NCBI RefSeq assembly: GCF_002102355.1
Contig: NZ_LQPT01000119.1
Location: forward strand, 29,719-93,718
Direction of reading: 5' to 3'
Length of the DNA stretch: 64,000 nt
Source: Mycobacterium sherrisii
GTDB lineage: Bacteria; Actinomycetota; Actinomycetes; Mycobacteriales; Mycobacteriaceae
The first letter of the stretch is position 1. Each line of letters begins with the position of its first letter. This document shows positions 1 through 10,696 of the stretch, piece after piece. A program made the position numbers and the translations under genes. The notes under the pieces are model-generated. The model was given only the letters and a program-made list of their open reading frames with translations. It was not told the origin of the DNA and made no database searches.

Positions 1-1170
1 GACGCGGTCATCGGCGCTGCCGCCGGGCGGCCGCCGGAGTCGATCAACCCGGTGCTGCTCGACCTGCTCCGGATGGGGACCTACCAACTGCTGCGCACCC
101 GCGTCGACGCGCACGCCGCGGTGTCCACCACCGTGGAACAGGCCGGGCTCGAATTCGATTCGGCGCGCGCGGGTTTCGTGAACGGCGTGCTGCGCACCAT
201 CGCCGGGCGGGACGAGAAATCCTGGTTGGACGAGCTGGCCCCCGACCCGGCGCGCGACCCGATCGGGCACGCCGCGTTCGTGCATGCCCACCCCCGCTGG
301 ATCGCCCAGGCCTTCGCCGACGCGCTGGGCGCGGACGCCGCCGACCTCGACGCCGTGCTGGCCAGCGACGACGAGCGGCCGCAGGTGCACCTGGCGGCCC
401 GCCCGGGCGTGCTGAGTGCGGTGGGGCTCGCCGAGGCCGTCGGGGGCACCATCGGCCGCTACTCGCCGTACGCCGTGTACCTGCCGGGCGGTGATCCCGG
501 CCGGCTGGCGCCCGTGCGCGACGGCCAGGCGTTGGTGCAGGACGAGGGCAGCCAGTTGGTGGCCCGCGCGCTCACCCTGGCGCCGGTCGACGGCGACACC
601 GGGCGCTGGCTCGATTTGTGCGCCGGGCCGGGCGGGAAGACCGCGCTGCTGGCCGCGGTGGCCGCCGAGCGCGGTGCGCGGGTTACCGCGGTCGAACCGT
701 CGCAGGGCCGCGCGGACCTGGTGACCGCGAACACCCGCGGGCTGGACGTCGACGTGCGCCGGGTCGACGGGCGGGCCAGCGGTCTCGAGCCCGGTTTCGA
801 CCGGGTGCTGGTCGACGTGCCGTGCACCGGGCTGGGGGCGCTGCGCCGGCGACCCGAGGCGCGCTGGCGCCGTCAGCCCTCCGACGTGCCGGCGTTGGCG
901 AAGCTGCAGCGCGAGCTGCTGGCCGCCGCGATCGCGCTGACCCGGCCCGGCGGTGTGGTGCTGTATTCGACGTGCTCGCCGCATCTGGCGGAGACCATAG
1001 GGGTGGTGGCCGACGCGCAGCGCCGCCATCCGGTGTCCGCGTTGGATGCCCGGCCGCTCTTCGAGCCGGCGGAGTCCGGTGACGGGCCCCACGTGCAGCT
1101 GTGGCCTCACCGGCACGGCACCGATGCGATGTTCGGAGCGGCGCTGCGCCGTCTCGACGACCCTCAGTAG
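1..1170 (+). CDS. rsmB: 16S rRNA (cytosine-5-)-methyltransferase RsmB/Fmu, 5' end outside window
   Basis: SAM-dependent RNA m5C methyltransferase of the Fmu/RsmB family, expected to modify 16S rRNA. The frame is open from base 1, so the N-terminal NusB-like domain is cut by the window edge and the GTG at 52 is not the true start. The SAM-binding motif [11 protein letters not shown] lies near 610-645. The two catalytic cysteines of the family are visible in DVPCTG (about 813-830) and YSTCSPH (about 963-983). It ends with TAG 10 bases before rpe. The Fmu/RsmB assignment is firm; the exact target cytosine is inferred from the family. Confidence 0.93.
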   Translation, partial: DAVIGAAAGRPPESINPVLLDLLRMGTYQLLRTRVDAHAAVSTTVEQAGLEFDSARAGFVNGVLRTIAGRDEKSWLDELAPDPARDPIGHAAFVHAHPRWIAQAFADALGADAADLDAVLASDDERPQVHLAARPGVLSAVGLAEAVGGTIGRYSPYAVYLPGGDPGRLAPVRDGQALVQDEGSQLVARALTLAPVDGDTGRWLDLCAGPGGKTALLAAVAAERGARVTAVEPSQGRADLVTANTRGLDVDVRRVDGRASGLEPGFDRVLVDVPCTGLGALRRRPEARWRRQPSDVPALAKLQRELLAAAIALTRPGGVVLYSTCSPHLAETIGVVADAQRRHPVSALDARPLFEPAESGDGPHVQLWPHRHGTDAMFGAALRRLDDPQ

Positions 1171-1180
1171 TCTGGCGCAC

Positions 1181-1870
1181 ATGGCTGGCAGCACCGGAGG
1201 ACCCCTGATAGCGCCGTCGATCCTGGCCGCCGATTTCGCTCGGCTCGCCGACGAGGCGGCCGCCGTGCGGGGCGCCGATTGGCTGCACGTCGACGTCATG
1301 GACGGGCACTTCGTGCCCAATCTGACCATCGGTCTGCCGGTGGTGCAGGCCCTGCTGGCCGCCACGCGCATTCCGATGGACTGCCACTTGATGATCGACA
1401 ACCCCGACCGCTGGGCGCCGCCCTACGCCGAGGCGGGCGCCTACAACGTCACGTTCCACGCCGAGGCAACCGACAACCCGGTCGGGGTGGCCCGCGACAT
1501 CCGCGCTGCCGGCGCCAAGGCGGGCATCAGCGTCAAGCCGGGCACCCCGCTGGAGCCGTACCTGGAAATCCTGCCGCACTTCGACACCCTGCTGATCATG
1601 TCGGTCGAGCCCGGCTTCGGCGGCCAGAGTTTCATCCCGGAGGTGCTCAGCAAGGTCCGCACCGCCCGCAAGCTGGTCGACGCCGGGGAGTTGACCATCC
1701 TGGTCGAGATCGACGGCGGCATCAACGCGGACACCATCGAGCAGGCGGCCGAGGCCGGCGTCGACTGCTTCGTCGCGGGTTCCGCGGTCTACGGCGCCGA
1801 GAACCCCGAGGCGGCGGTGCAGGCACTCCGGCGCCAGGCCCGCGCCGCGTCGCCGCACCTGCGCCGGTGA
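1181..1870 (+). CDS. rpe: Ribulose-phosphate 3-epimerase
   Basis: Interconverts ribulose-5-phosphate and xylulose-5-phosphate in the pentose phosphate pathway (cytosolic TIM barrel). The product is 229 aa, normal for the family. [10 protein letters not shown] opens the barrel. Metal and catalytic signatures are seen in [29 protein letters not shown] and EIDGGI. The ATG at 1181 was chosen because the conserved N-terminus starts right after it; the upstream in-frame extension lies inside rsmB. Its TGA overlaps the ribG GTG (GTGA), so the two are probably translationally coupled. This links pentose phosphate supply to riboflavin synthesis, which also uses ribulose-5-phosphate. Confidence 0.97.
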   Translation: MAGSTGGPLIAPSILAADFARLADEAAAVRGADWLHVDVMDGHFVPNLTIGLPVVQALLAATRIPMDCHLMIDNPDRWAPPYAEAGAYNVTFHAEATDNPVGVARDIRAAGAKAGISVKPGTPLEPYLEILPHFDTLLIMSVEPGFGGQSFIPEVLSKVRTARKLVDAGELTILVEIDGGINADTIEQAAEAGVDCFVAGSAVYGAENPEAAVQALRRQARAASPHLRR

Positions 1871-2892
1871 GCGGTCAACCCGTCGAAAGTCTCGACGCCG
1901 CAATGCGTTTGGCGATCGAGCAGTCCAACTTGGTCAAGGGTCACACCTATCCGAACCCGCCGGTCGGGGCGGTGATCCTCGACGCCGGCGGCCAGGTCGT
2001 GGGCGTCGGCGGCACCGAGCCCGCCGGGGGAGACCACGCCGAGGTGCTGGCGCTGCGCCGCGCGGGAAGCCTGGCGGCCGGTGGGACCGCGGTGGTCACC
2101 CTCGAGCCGTGCAACCACTACGGCAAAACGCCGCCCTGTGTGGACGCGCTGCTCGCGGCCGGCGTCGCGACCGTCGTCTATGCCGTCACCGATCCGAACG
2201 AGATCGCGGCCGGCGGCGCGGCCCGGCTCGCCGCGGCGGGGGTGACCGTGCAGCCCGGCGTGCTGGCCGACGACGTCGCCGGCGGCCCGTTGCGGGAATG
2301 GCTGCACAAACAACGAACCGGCTCGCCGCACGTCACCTGGAAGTACGCCAGCAGCCTCGACGGCCGCAGCGCCGCCGCCGACGGCACCAGCCAGTGGATC
2401 TCCAGCGAGGCCTCCCGGCACGACCTGCACCGCCGCCGTGCCGCCGCCGACGCGATTATCGTCGGCACCGGCACCGTGCTGACCGACGATCCCGCGTTGA
2501 CCGCCCGACTGCCCGACGGATCCCTGGCGGACAAGCAGCCACTGCGCGTAGTGGTCGGCACCCGTGAAATACCGCCCGAGGCAAAGGTTCTCAACGACGA
2601 TTCGCGCACCATGGTGATCCGCACCCGCGACCCGATGGAGGTGCTCAAGGCGTTGTCGGACCGCACCGACATCCTGCTGGAGGGCGGTCCGACGCTGGCC
2701 AGTGCGTTCCTGCGGGAGGGCGCCATCGATCGGATCCTGACCTACGTCGCACCGATCCTGGTGGGCGGGCCCGTCACCGCCGTCGACGACGTCGGCGTGC
2801 CGACGATCGCGCGGGCACTGCGGTGGCGCTTCGACGGCGCCGACCGGATCGGCCCGGATCTGTTGCTGAGCCTGGTGCCGCAGAGCGGCTGA
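1867..2892 (+). CDS. ribG: Bifunctional riboflavin deaminase/reductase RibG (RibD)
   Basis: Carries out the second and third steps of riboflavin synthesis: deamination of the pyrimidine ring, then NADPH-dependent ribosyl side-chain reduction. The product is 341 aa. The N-terminal deaminase domain (about residues 8-130) carries the zinc ligands of [11 protein letters not shown] and [12 protein letters not shown]. The C-terminal RibD_C reductase domain follows, with [10 protein letters not shown] and [13 protein letters not shown]. The GTG start at 1867 overlaps the rpe stop and gives the family's expected N-terminus. It meets the P55 gene tail to tail with no spacer. Confidence 0.96.
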   Translation: MSGQPVESLDAAMRLAIEQSNLVKGHTYPNPPVGAVILDAGGQVVGVGGTEPAGGDHAEVLALRRAGSLAAGGTAVVTLEPCNHYGKTPPCVDALLAAGVATVVYAVTDPNEIAAGGAARLAAAGVTVQPGVLADDVAGGPLREWLHKQRTGSPHVTWKYASSLDGRSAAADGTSQWISSEASRHDLHRRRAAADAIIVGTGTVLTDDPALTARLPDGSLADKQPLRVVVGTREIPPEAKVLNDDSRTMVIRTRDPMEVLKALSDRTDILLEGGPTLASAFLREGAIDRILTYVAPILVGGPVTAVDDVGVPTIARALRWRFDGADRIGPDLLLSLVPQSG

Positions 2893-4446
2893 CTATCGCT
2901 CGCCCAGCGCGACGGTCTCCTGCTCGGGCAAAGCGGGTTCCTCGGCGTGATGCTTGCGGCTGCCGAGCAGCAGGCCCAGCAGCGCGCCCACCACGCAGAT
3001 CACGACGGTGGCCGCGAAGATGTCACCGTACATCATGGCGAACGCCTTCAGATACAGCGTGGCCTGGGCCGCGACCCGCTCGAACAGGGTGGCATCCGGC
3101 GAGATCTTCGCCGTCAGCCCCGCGATGATCTGGTTGAAGCGGTACAAGCCCCAGGCACTTAGCGCCGCAACACCGATCAGCATGCCCGTCATCCGGGCCA
3201 CTACCACCGCCGCGGACGCGATGCCATGCTGAGCCGACGGAACCACCCGCAGGGCGGCCGAGGTCAGCGGCCCGATCACCAGGCCGAGTCCCAGGCCCGC
3301 CACCAGCAGATCGGTGTGGACCAGGGGCAGGCTGACGCCGAAAATGTCGTGATGCTGGCTCATCACGTCCATGCGCCAGTAGTGGATCAGCCAATAGCCG
3401 TATGCCGCGATCAGCAGCCCGATGAACGTCATCGCGCGGTCGCCGATGCGGGTCGCGATGAACCCGCCCAGCACCGCCCCGATCGGCAGCGCGATCAAAA
3501 ACCACAGCAGCAACCCGGCCGCGGCCGTCTGGTCCATCTGCAGCACGCCCTGACCGAACAGCTCGACGTTGACCAGCGTCACCATCAGCGCCGCGCCCGC
3601 GCACACCGAGGCGCCCAGCGCAGACAAAAACGGCCGGAAGTGCACGCCGGTGGGGTCGATGAGCCGGGTGCGGGCGAAGCGCTCCCACAGGATGAACACC
3701 ACGCCCACCACGACGGCACCGATCACCAGCGGCAGTCCGTAGCTCGGCAGGATCGTCTTGCCGTCGGGCTGCGGGTTGTACAGCCCGATGACCGCCAGCC
3801 CCAAAGCGATGGCCAGCAGCACGCCGCCGACGACGTCGACCCGTTCGGGTTCGTCGACCTGCTGGTGTGACGGCAGGCTGAACTGGATCGCCACCATGGC
3901 GATCAACGTCAGCGGAACGTTGATCCAGAACACGTACTGCCATTCGTGGAAAACCCAGACGATGAAAATTCCGTACAACGGACCCAGCACGCTGCCGAGC
4001 TCCTGGGCGGCACCGATGCCACCCAGCACGCTGGCGCGGTTGCGCTGCGCCCACAAGTCCGCGCCCAACGCCAACGTCACCGGCAGCAGTGCCCCGCTGG
4101 CGATGCCCTGCACGGTGCGCCCGGCGATCAGCAGATGGAAGTCGCCCCAATGTCCGGCCAGCGCGGTGATCACCGAGCCGATGATGAACAGCGCCAGGCT
4201 GACCTGCAGCACCAGTTTGCGGCCGAAGCGGTCGGACGCCCGGCCCAGCAGCGGCATCGCGGCGATGTAGCCCAGCAGGTACATCGTGATGATCCAGGTG
4301 ATGCGCTGCAGCTGATTGATCGGGATGTGAACGTCGCTCATGATGTCGCGCATGATCGTCACGACGACATAAGCGTCCAGGGCGCCCAGCAGCACGGCGA
4401 GGCTGCCGGCGCTGATCGCGATTCCGCGTCCTGCTCGCATGCTCAT
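2893..4446 (-). CDS. MFS efflux transporter P55 (Rv1410c-type)
   Basis: Major facilitator transporter of 517 aa, probably with 14 membrane segments, corresponding to mycobacterial P55. Motif-A-like sequence is present ([15 protein letters not shown], residues about 64-78). In mycobacteria P55 works with the lipoprotein LprG in export of triacylglycerides and lipoglycans to the envelope and contributes to drug tolerance; that role is family knowledge, not visible here. The start ATG overlaps the lprG stop (ATGA), so the two form one operon. A second in-frame ATG lies two codons in (4440). Confidence 0.93.
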   Translation of the reverse strand: MSMRAGRGIAISAGSLAVLLGALDAYVVVTIMRDIMSDVHIPINQLQRITWIITMYLLGYIAAMPLLGRASDRFGRKLVLQVSLALFIIGSVITALAGHWGDFHLLIAGRTVQGIASGALLPVTLALGADLWAQRNRASVLGGIGAAQELGSVLGPLYGIFIVWVFHEWQYVFWINVPLTLIAMVAIQFSLPSHQQVDEPERVDVVGGVLLAIALGLAVIGLYNPQPDGKTILPSYGLPLVIGAVVVGVVFILWERFARTRLIDPTGVHFRPFLSALGASVCAGAALMVTLVNVELFGQGVLQMDQTAAAGLLLWFLIALPIGAVLGGFIATRIGDRAMTFIGLLIAAYGYWLIHYWRMDVMSQHHDIFGVSLPLVHTDLLVAGLGLGLVIGPLTSAALRVVPSAQHGIASAAVVVARMTGMLIGVAALSAWGLYRFNQIIAGLTAKISPDATLFERVAAQATLYLKAFAMMYGDIFAATVVICVVGALLGLLLGSRKHHAEEPALPEQETVALGER

Positions 4447-5150
4447 CAGCTCACCGGGGGCTTGGTGACGGTGACCGGCTTGCCCCAGTCAGACAGCGTC
4501 ACCTGAACCGAATTGCCTTGGCTCTTCTGCAGGTTGGCCTGGACCAGCTGGTGGTCACCGGTCTCTTGAATCCAGACCGTGGCGGGCAGGGGCTGCGTCG
4601 CGTTGAGCGACGGGATGATCTTGTTCACCGCGTCCGGGGCGACGTTCCCGCTGATCTTGATCGTGGTCTGGCCGTTGATCGTCTCGCGGTCCTCGGCCTT
4701 GGCGTTGGTGAAGTTCGCCAACACATTGGCCAGGCCGTTGTCGGGGCTCAGCAGCACGGACACGTCGTAGACGTCGGACGCCTTGCCGAAGTCGCTCCAC
4801 TTGTTGGGCGTCAGCGTGGCGTACAGCACCGAGTCGTAGACGACGAAGTTGGCGTCGATGTCCGAACCCGCCATCGACAGCTGCGCGTTGCCCGAGGCGG
4901 CGGTGCTGGGCGTGGTGGTCAGGTCGCCGGTCAGCTTCTTGATCGGCAGCCCGGGAATCTTGCCCTCGGTCGACAGCACCAGATGCACGCTCTTGACGGT
5001 CTTGGTGGTGTCGGCGGATTGCTTGACCAGAGCCGTGGCGTCGGGCAAGGGGCCGCCGCTGTTCTTCGAACCCGACGAGCAACCGGCGATCAAAGCGGTG
5101 ACAACGGTCAGGGAAGCGAGGACGGCCGTAAGTCGGCGGCGTGTCTGCAT
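4446..5150 (-). CDS. lprG: Lipoprotein LprG
   Basis: Cell-envelope lipoprotein that binds triacylated lipids in a hydrophobic pocket and acts with P55. The protein is 234 aa, close to the known mycobacterial length. A signal peptide starting [11 protein letters not shown] ends in the lipobox LIAGC, whose Cys would be lipidated. The rest is a LppX_LprAFG-type beta-alpha fold rich in Thr, Ser and Asn. The ATG at 5150 was chosen because it directly precedes the signal peptide; the open frame extends upstream only through non-coding sequence. It is transcribed before P55 and divergent from ribE across 131 bp. Confidence 0.94.
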   Translation of the reverse strand: MQTRRRLTAVLASLTVVTALIAGCSSGSKNSGGPLPDATALVKQSADTTKTVKSVHLVLSTEGKIPGLPIKKLTGDLTTTPSTAASGNAQLSMAGSDIDANFVVYDSVLYATLTPNKWSDFGKASDVYDVSVLLSPDNGLANVLANFTNAKAEDRETINGQTTIKISGNVAPDAVNKIIPSLNATQPLPATVWIQETGDHQLVQANLQKSQGNSVQVTLSDWGKPVTVTKPPVS

Positions 5151-5281
5151 ACCGTGCATCGTAGAGGGTCTTGTTGACCGGCCTCCGAAACGCCAGGGCT
5201 CGCCGGCCCCTCGCGGCGGCCCTCGGGTCGCGTAATCGTGGCCGCTCACCAGGCAAAGCGCCGGCGAATTAGCCTGGTGGA

Positions 5282-5890
5282 ATGTTCACCGGAATTGTCG
5301 AGGAACTCGGAGAGGTGACCGGCCGGGATGTCCTCACCGATGCAGCGCGCCTGACCATCCGCGGGCCCGTCGTCACCGCCGACGCCGGCCATGGCGATTC
5401 GATCGCCGTCAACGGGGTGTGCCTGACGGTCGTCGAGCTACTCGCCGACGGCCAGTTCACCGCCGACGTGATGGCCGAAACCCTGGACCGGTCCAACTTG
5501 GGCGCGCTGGACGTCGGGAAGCGGGTCAACCTGGAGCGTGCCGCCGCGGTCAACAGCCGGCTCGGCGGCCACATCGTGCAGGGGCACGTGGACGGCACCG
5601 GGCACGTGGTGTCCCGTACCCCGTCGGAGCACTGGGAGGTGGTGCGCATCGAGATTCCGTCGTCGATCGCCCGCTATGTCGTCGAGAAGGGGTCGATCAC
5701 GGTCGACGGGATTTCGCTGACGATCTCCGGCCTGGGCACCGAACCCCGGGACTGGTTCGAGGTCTCCCTGATCCCGACCACTCGGGAAGTGACCACGCTG
5801 GGGCACGCCCCGGTCGGTACCCGGGTGAACCTCGAAGTCGACGTGATCGCCAAATATGTCGAACGGCTGATGACCGCGCGGGGCCAATGA
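5282..5890 (+). CDS. ribE: Riboflavin synthase alpha chain
   Basis: Last enzyme of riboflavin synthesis: dismutates two 6,7-dimethyl-8-ribityllumazine molecules to riboflavin and the ribityl pyrimidine. The 202-aa protein has the two tandem lumazine-binding repeats: [10 protein letters not shown] with GVCLTV in the first, and [10 protein letters not shown] with GISLTI in the second. In mycobacterial annotation it is often called ribC. The N-terminal MFTGIVEE fixes the start. No FMN riboswitch (RFN element) consensus could be recognised in the 131-bp leader. The stop overlaps the next gene (ATGA). Confidence 0.96.
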   Translation: MFTGIVEELGEVTGRDVLTDAARLTIRGPVVTADAGHGDSIAVNGVCLTVVELLADGQFTADVMAETLDRSNLGALDVGKRVNLERAAAVNSRLGGHIVQGHVDGTGHVVSRTPSEHWEVVRIEIPSSIARYVVEKGSITVDGISLTISGLGTEPRDWFEVSLIPTTREVTTLGHAPVGTRVNLEVDVIAKYVERLMTARGQ

Positions 5891-6171
5891 GGGTCACCGC
5901 GGTGCTCGTGGCCGGCGCCCTGACGGGGATCGCGGCGCTGGCCGGCTTCCTTTTCGTGGGTATCGCGGCCGCCGACGCCACCGAAGAGAAGGAAGCCTGC
6001 CAGCTGATGGACGATCCGGCGGGTCACGACGCGGGCTATCAACCCGCCGAGTACGCGTTCATGGTGCTGCGCGCAAAGATGTCGGCCGCCGACGCACGCA
6101 ACGTGATCTCCCTGGCGGCGCAGGACTTTTGCCCGAATCACATCATCGATCTGCCGGCTAGCTGGCGGTAG
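5887..6171 (+). CDS. Small secreted DUF732-type protein
   Basis: A 94-aa protein with an N-terminal signal sequence (residues about 1-28, ending near GIAAADA) and a short mature domain with two cysteines (EACQLMDD and AQDFCPNH). The pattern, including YAFMVLRAKMSAADARNVISLA, fits the mycobacterial secreted DUF732 family, whose function is unknown. The ATG overlaps the ribE stop, so it is probably cotranslated with riboflavin synthase although no functional link is evident. The two cysteines could form one disulfide outside the membrane (inference). Confidence 0.8.
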   Translation: MRVTAVLVAGALTGIAALAGFLFVGIAAADATEEKEACQLMDDPAGHDAGYQPAEYAFMVLRAKMSAADARNVISLAAQDFCPNHIIDLPASWR

Positions 6172-6345
6172 CGGCCCCGAATCTCGCCCCGCGACCACCG
6201 CGCGCAAGATCACAGTTTCATAACGATAGTCACAATCGCACTACACCATGGCGACACGCCTGTTCTAAATCCCCACGCAGCCCTTCGCAGGTCCATACTC
6301 GATCCCAGAGGCCGGCCGCACCATTTCAGCGAAGGAGCAGCAGAA

Positions 6346-6708
6346 ATGTCCGTCGAAAGGTTGGCCGAGGCTGTCTATGAAGACCTCGCATTCGAAGCGG
6401 TGGCGACACTTGCCGGCCGGAAGGCTGAAGCGCAATCACGGGCAGTGTGGAGCAAAGAAGTCAACGACACCACGCTGACGATCGTCGAGCACAGCGTGCG
6501 GGATCACACCAGTTACGAGTTGGTCGGCGAGGACGGCCGCGACGTATCGCTGGGGCGGTTTTCCTCATACCCCGCCGTCGCCGCCGCCGTCAGCCGGTGG
6601 ACGCACTACATCGAGGCCGGCGGTTCGGTCGGCCGCTGGCTGGCCCACTATGCGGTCGACTGCGCGGGCGGGCAAGTCATCCCAATGCCGGTGCGCCGCA
6701 TCGTCTGA
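6346..6708 (+). CDS. Conserved hypothetical protein, 120 aa
   Basis: I do not recognise this protein. It is 120 aa, soluble, without signal peptide or membrane segment. A strong ribosome-binding site (AAGGAG at 6331-6336) precedes the ATG, and codon use is GC3-rich as in its neighbours, so it is very likely real. It sits alone between the ribE pair and ribBA with its own 174-bp leader. The middle part (DTTLTIVEHSVRDHTSYELVG) suggests a small alpha/beta fold. It probably corresponds to the position of Rv1414, but that is based on order only. Confidence 0.75.
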   Translation: MSVERLAEAVYEDLAFEAVATLAGRKAEAQSRAVWSKEVNDTTLTIVEHSVRDHTSYELVGEDGRDVSLGRFSSYPAVAAAVSRWTHYIEAGGSVGRWLAHYAVDCAGGQVIPMPVRRIV

Positions 6709-7072
6709 GCATTTCCGACCACCCGTTCGGGTCAACGTCGTCGCGTCGCCGGACGGCCGCCTGAACTCAGACTCGCTGGTAACACTCGTCACAACTGCGC
6801 AGCGCTCGCCGAGCCGGCGGCGAACCCCTCCGCCATGATCAAAGGCCCTGGTGGCGGCGCACGATCAGCCCCCGATCGGCTCAGGTAGAGTCCCCGCCGC
6901 TACCCGGATCGACCCGGACAACGGGCGCTGCCATGAACGTCGCACCAATCGGCGACGTCGTCATCGACGTGGTGCCGAAAGCCGCGGCAATAACACCGCG
7001 CCCCGCGTGGTTCATACTTGATGCAATACGCGGGCTTCGCGTGTTGCACGGTACGACAGCAAGGCAGCGCAG
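6709..7072 (+). other. Intergenic leader of ribBA (364 bp)
   Basis: No gene is supportable here. The conserved pieces of an FMN riboswitch were looked for and not found. There is no strong hairpin with a T-run. Short open frames in this stretch lack ribosome-binding sites and typical codon use. The promoter of ribBA presumably lies in its 3' half but cannot be placed. Confidence 0.5.
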
Positions 7073-8350
7073 ATGACGAGGTTGGACTCCGTCGAGAGGG
7101 CTGTTGCCGACATTGCGGCCGGAAAGGCCGTGGTCGTCATCGATGACGAGGAACGAGAGAACGAGGGCGATCTCATCTTCGCCGCCGAGAAGGCGACGCC
7201 GGAGATGGTGGCCTTCATGGTGCGCTACACCTCCGGCTACCTCTGCGTTCCCCTCGACGGCGCGATCTGCGACCGGCTCGGCCTGCTGCCCATGTACGCG
7301 CTCAACCAGGACAAGCACGGGACCGCTTACACGGTCACCGTGGACGCGCGGCTCGGCGTGGGCACCGGGATCTCGGCCTCCGATCGCGCCACCACGATGC
7401 GGCTGTTGGCCGATCCGGCCAGCATCGCCACTGACTTCACCCGGCCCGGCCACGTGGTCCCGTTGCGCGCCAAAGACGGCGGGGTGCTGCGCCGCCCCGG
7501 TCACACCGAGGCCGCCGTCGACCTGGCCAGGATGGCCGGCCTGCAGCCCGCGGGCGCGATCTGCGAGATCGTCAGCCAAAAGGACGAGGGCGCGATGGCT
7601 CAGACCGACGAGCTGCGGGTGTTCGCCGACGAGCACGACCTCGCGTTGATCACCATCGCCGACATCATCGAATGGCGGCGCAAGCACGAAAAGCACATCG
7701 AGCGCATCGCCGAAGCGCGGATCCCGACCCGGCACGGCGAATTCCGGGCTATCGGCTACGCGAGCATTTACGAAGACGTCGAACACGTCGCGCTGGTTCG
7801 CGGCGACATCGCCGGACCGAACGGCGAAGGTGACGACGTGCTGGTGCGGGTGCACTCCGAATGCCTGACCGGAGACGTGTTCGGCTCACGGCGATGCGAT
7901 TGCGGACCGCAGCTCGATGCGGCAATGGCGATGGTCGCCCGCGAGGGTCGCGGCGTGGTGCTCTACATGCGCGGCCACGAGGGCCGCGGGATCGGCTTGA
8001 TGCACAAGCTGCAGGCCTACCAGCTGCAAGATGCCGGCGCGGACACGGTGGATGCCAACCTCAAGCTCGGATTACCTGCCGACGCAAGGGATTACGGGAT
8101 CGGCGCCCAGATTCTGGTGGACCTGGGTGTGCGCTCGATGCGGCTGCTGACCAACAATCCCGCCAAGCGGGTGGGGTTGGACGGCTACGGGCTGCACATC
8201 ATCGAGCGCGTGTCCCTGCCGGTGCGCGCCAATGCGGAGAACATCCGTTACCTGATGACCAAGCGGGATAGGATGGGGCACGATCTGGCCGGCCTGGATG
8301 ATTTTCACGAATCTGTCCATTTGCCAGGCGAATTCGGTGGCGCTTTGTGA
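7073..8350 (+). CDS. ribBA: Bifunctional 3,4-dihydroxy-2-butanone-4-phosphate synthase / GTP cyclohydrolase II
   Basis: Supplies both precursors of riboflavin: DHBP from ribulose-5-phosphate and the pyrimidine from GTP. The protein is 425 aa (RibA2 in M. tuberculosis naming). The N-terminal RibB domain (about 1-200) has the acidic metal site [13 protein letters not shown] and [11 protein letters not shown]. The C-terminal RibA domain (about 207-400) has the zinc cysteines in [17 protein letters not shown] and the GTP-site stretch [12 protein letters not shown]. Its TGA overlaps a GTG that opens a chain of tiny frames through the MIRU array into ribH. Confidence 0.97.
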   Translation: MTRLDSVERAVADIAAGKAVVVIDDEERENEGDLIFAAEKATPEMVAFMVRYTSGYLCVPLDGAICDRLGLLPMYALNQDKHGTAYTVTVDARLGVGTGISASDRATTMRLLADPASIATDFTRPGHVVPLRAKDGGVLRRPGHTEAAVDLARMAGLQPAGAICEIVSQKDEGAMAQTDELRVFADEHDLALITIADIIEWRRKHEKHIERIAEARIPTRHGEFRAIGYASIYEDVEHVALVRGDIAGPNGEGDDVLVRVHSECLTGDVFGSRRCDCGPQLDAAMAMVAREGRGVVLYMRGHEGRGIGLMHKLQAYQLQDAGADTVDANLKLGLPADARDYGIGAQILVDLGVRSMRLLTNNPAKRVGLDGYGLHIIERVSLPVRANAENIRYLMTKRDRMGHDLAGLDDFHESVHLPGEFGGAL

Positions 8351-8355
8351 TTGTG

Positions 8356-9458
<1,103 letters not shown>

Positions 9459-9493
9459 CGCCGCGCGCGACGGCAGTGTCGTAGGATCGCCCG

Positions 9494-10177
9494 ATGGCAC
9501 GGCATTTGCGGGGGATGGCGGCATCGGTCTTGGTCCTGGCGGCGCTGTGCGGATGTACGACATCGGTGAGTGGCCGGGCCGTCCGCGCGCCCGGGCAATC
9601 CCCGCCCGGAAACCTCAGATCCGCTTCGCCGGTCTTCGCCCCGATTCCGGCGCGGGATTTGCTGCTGCAGAATGGGGACACCACGCCGCTCGGCCCGGCC
9701 ACGGCCATGCCGGTCGGCGCCACGTACTTCACCAGTGTCACACCACCGGAGTGCGCGGCGGCACTGTTGTTCAAAGGGTCGCCGCTGCCGCCGCCCCGCG
9801 CCGCCGATCACGCCGAGTCGTCCTACCAGGTCGCCGGGCCCGCCCTGTACGCGGAATCCATCGACAATTACGACAAGAAGCTCAACCCGCACGATGTGGT
9901 GTGGAAGAGCTTTGGCGTGGTGTCGAAATGCCGCGGCGACGCCGTGGGCCACAGCCCGCAGGGCGACTTCCAACCGATGCGCCTGAGCCACTTCACCATC
10001 GCCTCCGACGGTGTGCTGGTGTGGACGATGACCCGTCCGGACTGGACGTGCGACTACGGGCTGGTGGTGCTGGCGCGGACGGTCTTGCTGGCCTCGGTGT
10101 GCGACGCCAAAAGCGGGTTCCCGATGAGCGAGTGGGCCGCCAAGCGGCGCGCCCAACTCGACAGCCGAACTACCTGA
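9494..10177 (+). CDS. lprH: Lipoprotein LprH
   Basis: A 227-aa exported lipoprotein. The signal peptide MARHLRGMAASVLVLAALCGC ends in a lipobox (LAALCGC), followed by CTTSVSGRAVR, typical of the mycobacterial Lpr family. The mature domain has further Cys (PPECAAALLF, SKCRGD, WTCDYG, SVCDAK) that may pair in disulfides. Length and position match M. tuberculosis LprH. The function is not known. It lies 35 bp after the PH-domain gene and converges on the hemophore-like gene with a 7-bp gap. Confidence 0.9.
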   Translation: MARHLRGMAASVLVLAALCGCTTSVSGRAVRAPGQSPPGNLRSASPVFAPIPARDLLLQNGDTTPLGPATAMPVGATYFTSVTPPECAAALLFKGSPLPPPRAADHAESSYQVAGPALYAESIDNYDKKLNPHDVVWKSFGVVSKCRGDAVGHSPQGDFQPMRLSHFTIASDGVLVWTMTRPDWTCDYGLVVLARTVLLASVCDAKSGFPMSEWAAKRRAQLDSRTT

Positions 10178-10184
10178 AGCGTGC

Positions 10185-10523
10185 TCAGTAGTTCTTGCAG
10201 CTGATCATCATCTGGCGAAATATCGGGAAGGCCTGGTCGGCGCCCGGGTTGTTCTGAATCGCCTTCAGCAGATTCAGCCGCTCATCCGGCGTCGAGGCCA
10301 TGAACGTCCGCAGGAATTGCAGGTTGGGCGGCGACTGGTCGAGGTACTGCGCGGCCATCGGATTTTCCGCGTGCACGGCGCGCATCGCCTGGTCGTAGGT
10401 GCAGGTGGTGTTCACCATCGGGCCGACGTCGGGGGTTGCCGACGCTACCCCGGTACCGACGCTCAACGACAACGCCAAACAACCAACCCCCACGGCCAGC
10501 CCGGCCAACGGTCGTTTGTTCAT
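10185..10523 (-). CDS. Secreted hemophore-related protein (Rv0203/Rv1174c-like)
   Basis: A 112-aa secreted protein. A Sec signal peptide (MNKRPLAGLAVGVGCLALSL, cleavage near ASA-TP at about residue 30) precedes an all-helical mature domain with one Cys near each end (NTTCTYDQAM and MISCKNY). The pattern CxxxQxMxAxHxxxP with a following helix run resembles the small mycobacterial hemophore-related family that includes Rv0203 and TB8.4. Heme binding is inferred, not shown. The ATG at 10523 was chosen because it heads the signal peptide; an in-frame GTG 30 bases upstream adds an implausible tail. In M. tuberculosis I recall a different secreted gene (Rv1419) here. Confidence 0.8.
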   Translation of the reverse strand: MNKRPLAGLAVGVGCLALSLSVGTGVASATPDVGPMVNTTCTYDQAMRAVHAENPMAAQYLDQSPPNLQFLRTFMASTPDERLNLLKAIQNNPGADQAFPIFRQMMISCKNY

Positions 10524-10696
10524 GTGAAAGCTCCCTCCAGCTGTTGCACCCACTCTAGCGCCACAGCTAACACGGCTTAGCCCGAACCGACGCCTCCCAA
10601 ACGGTGCGACGCGTTCGCGCGGAGTGAAAAGCGGCCGATTTCCGCCACGCGATCCCGGTTCGCCGGCGCCGGTTTTCCGGCTACTAGCCTGGATAC

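Noticed and set aside
5151-5281. Possible FMN riboswitch before ribE, and likewise at 6709-7072 before ribBA
   Set aside because: The conserved RFN-element pieces could not be found in either leader. A covariance-model search would settle it.
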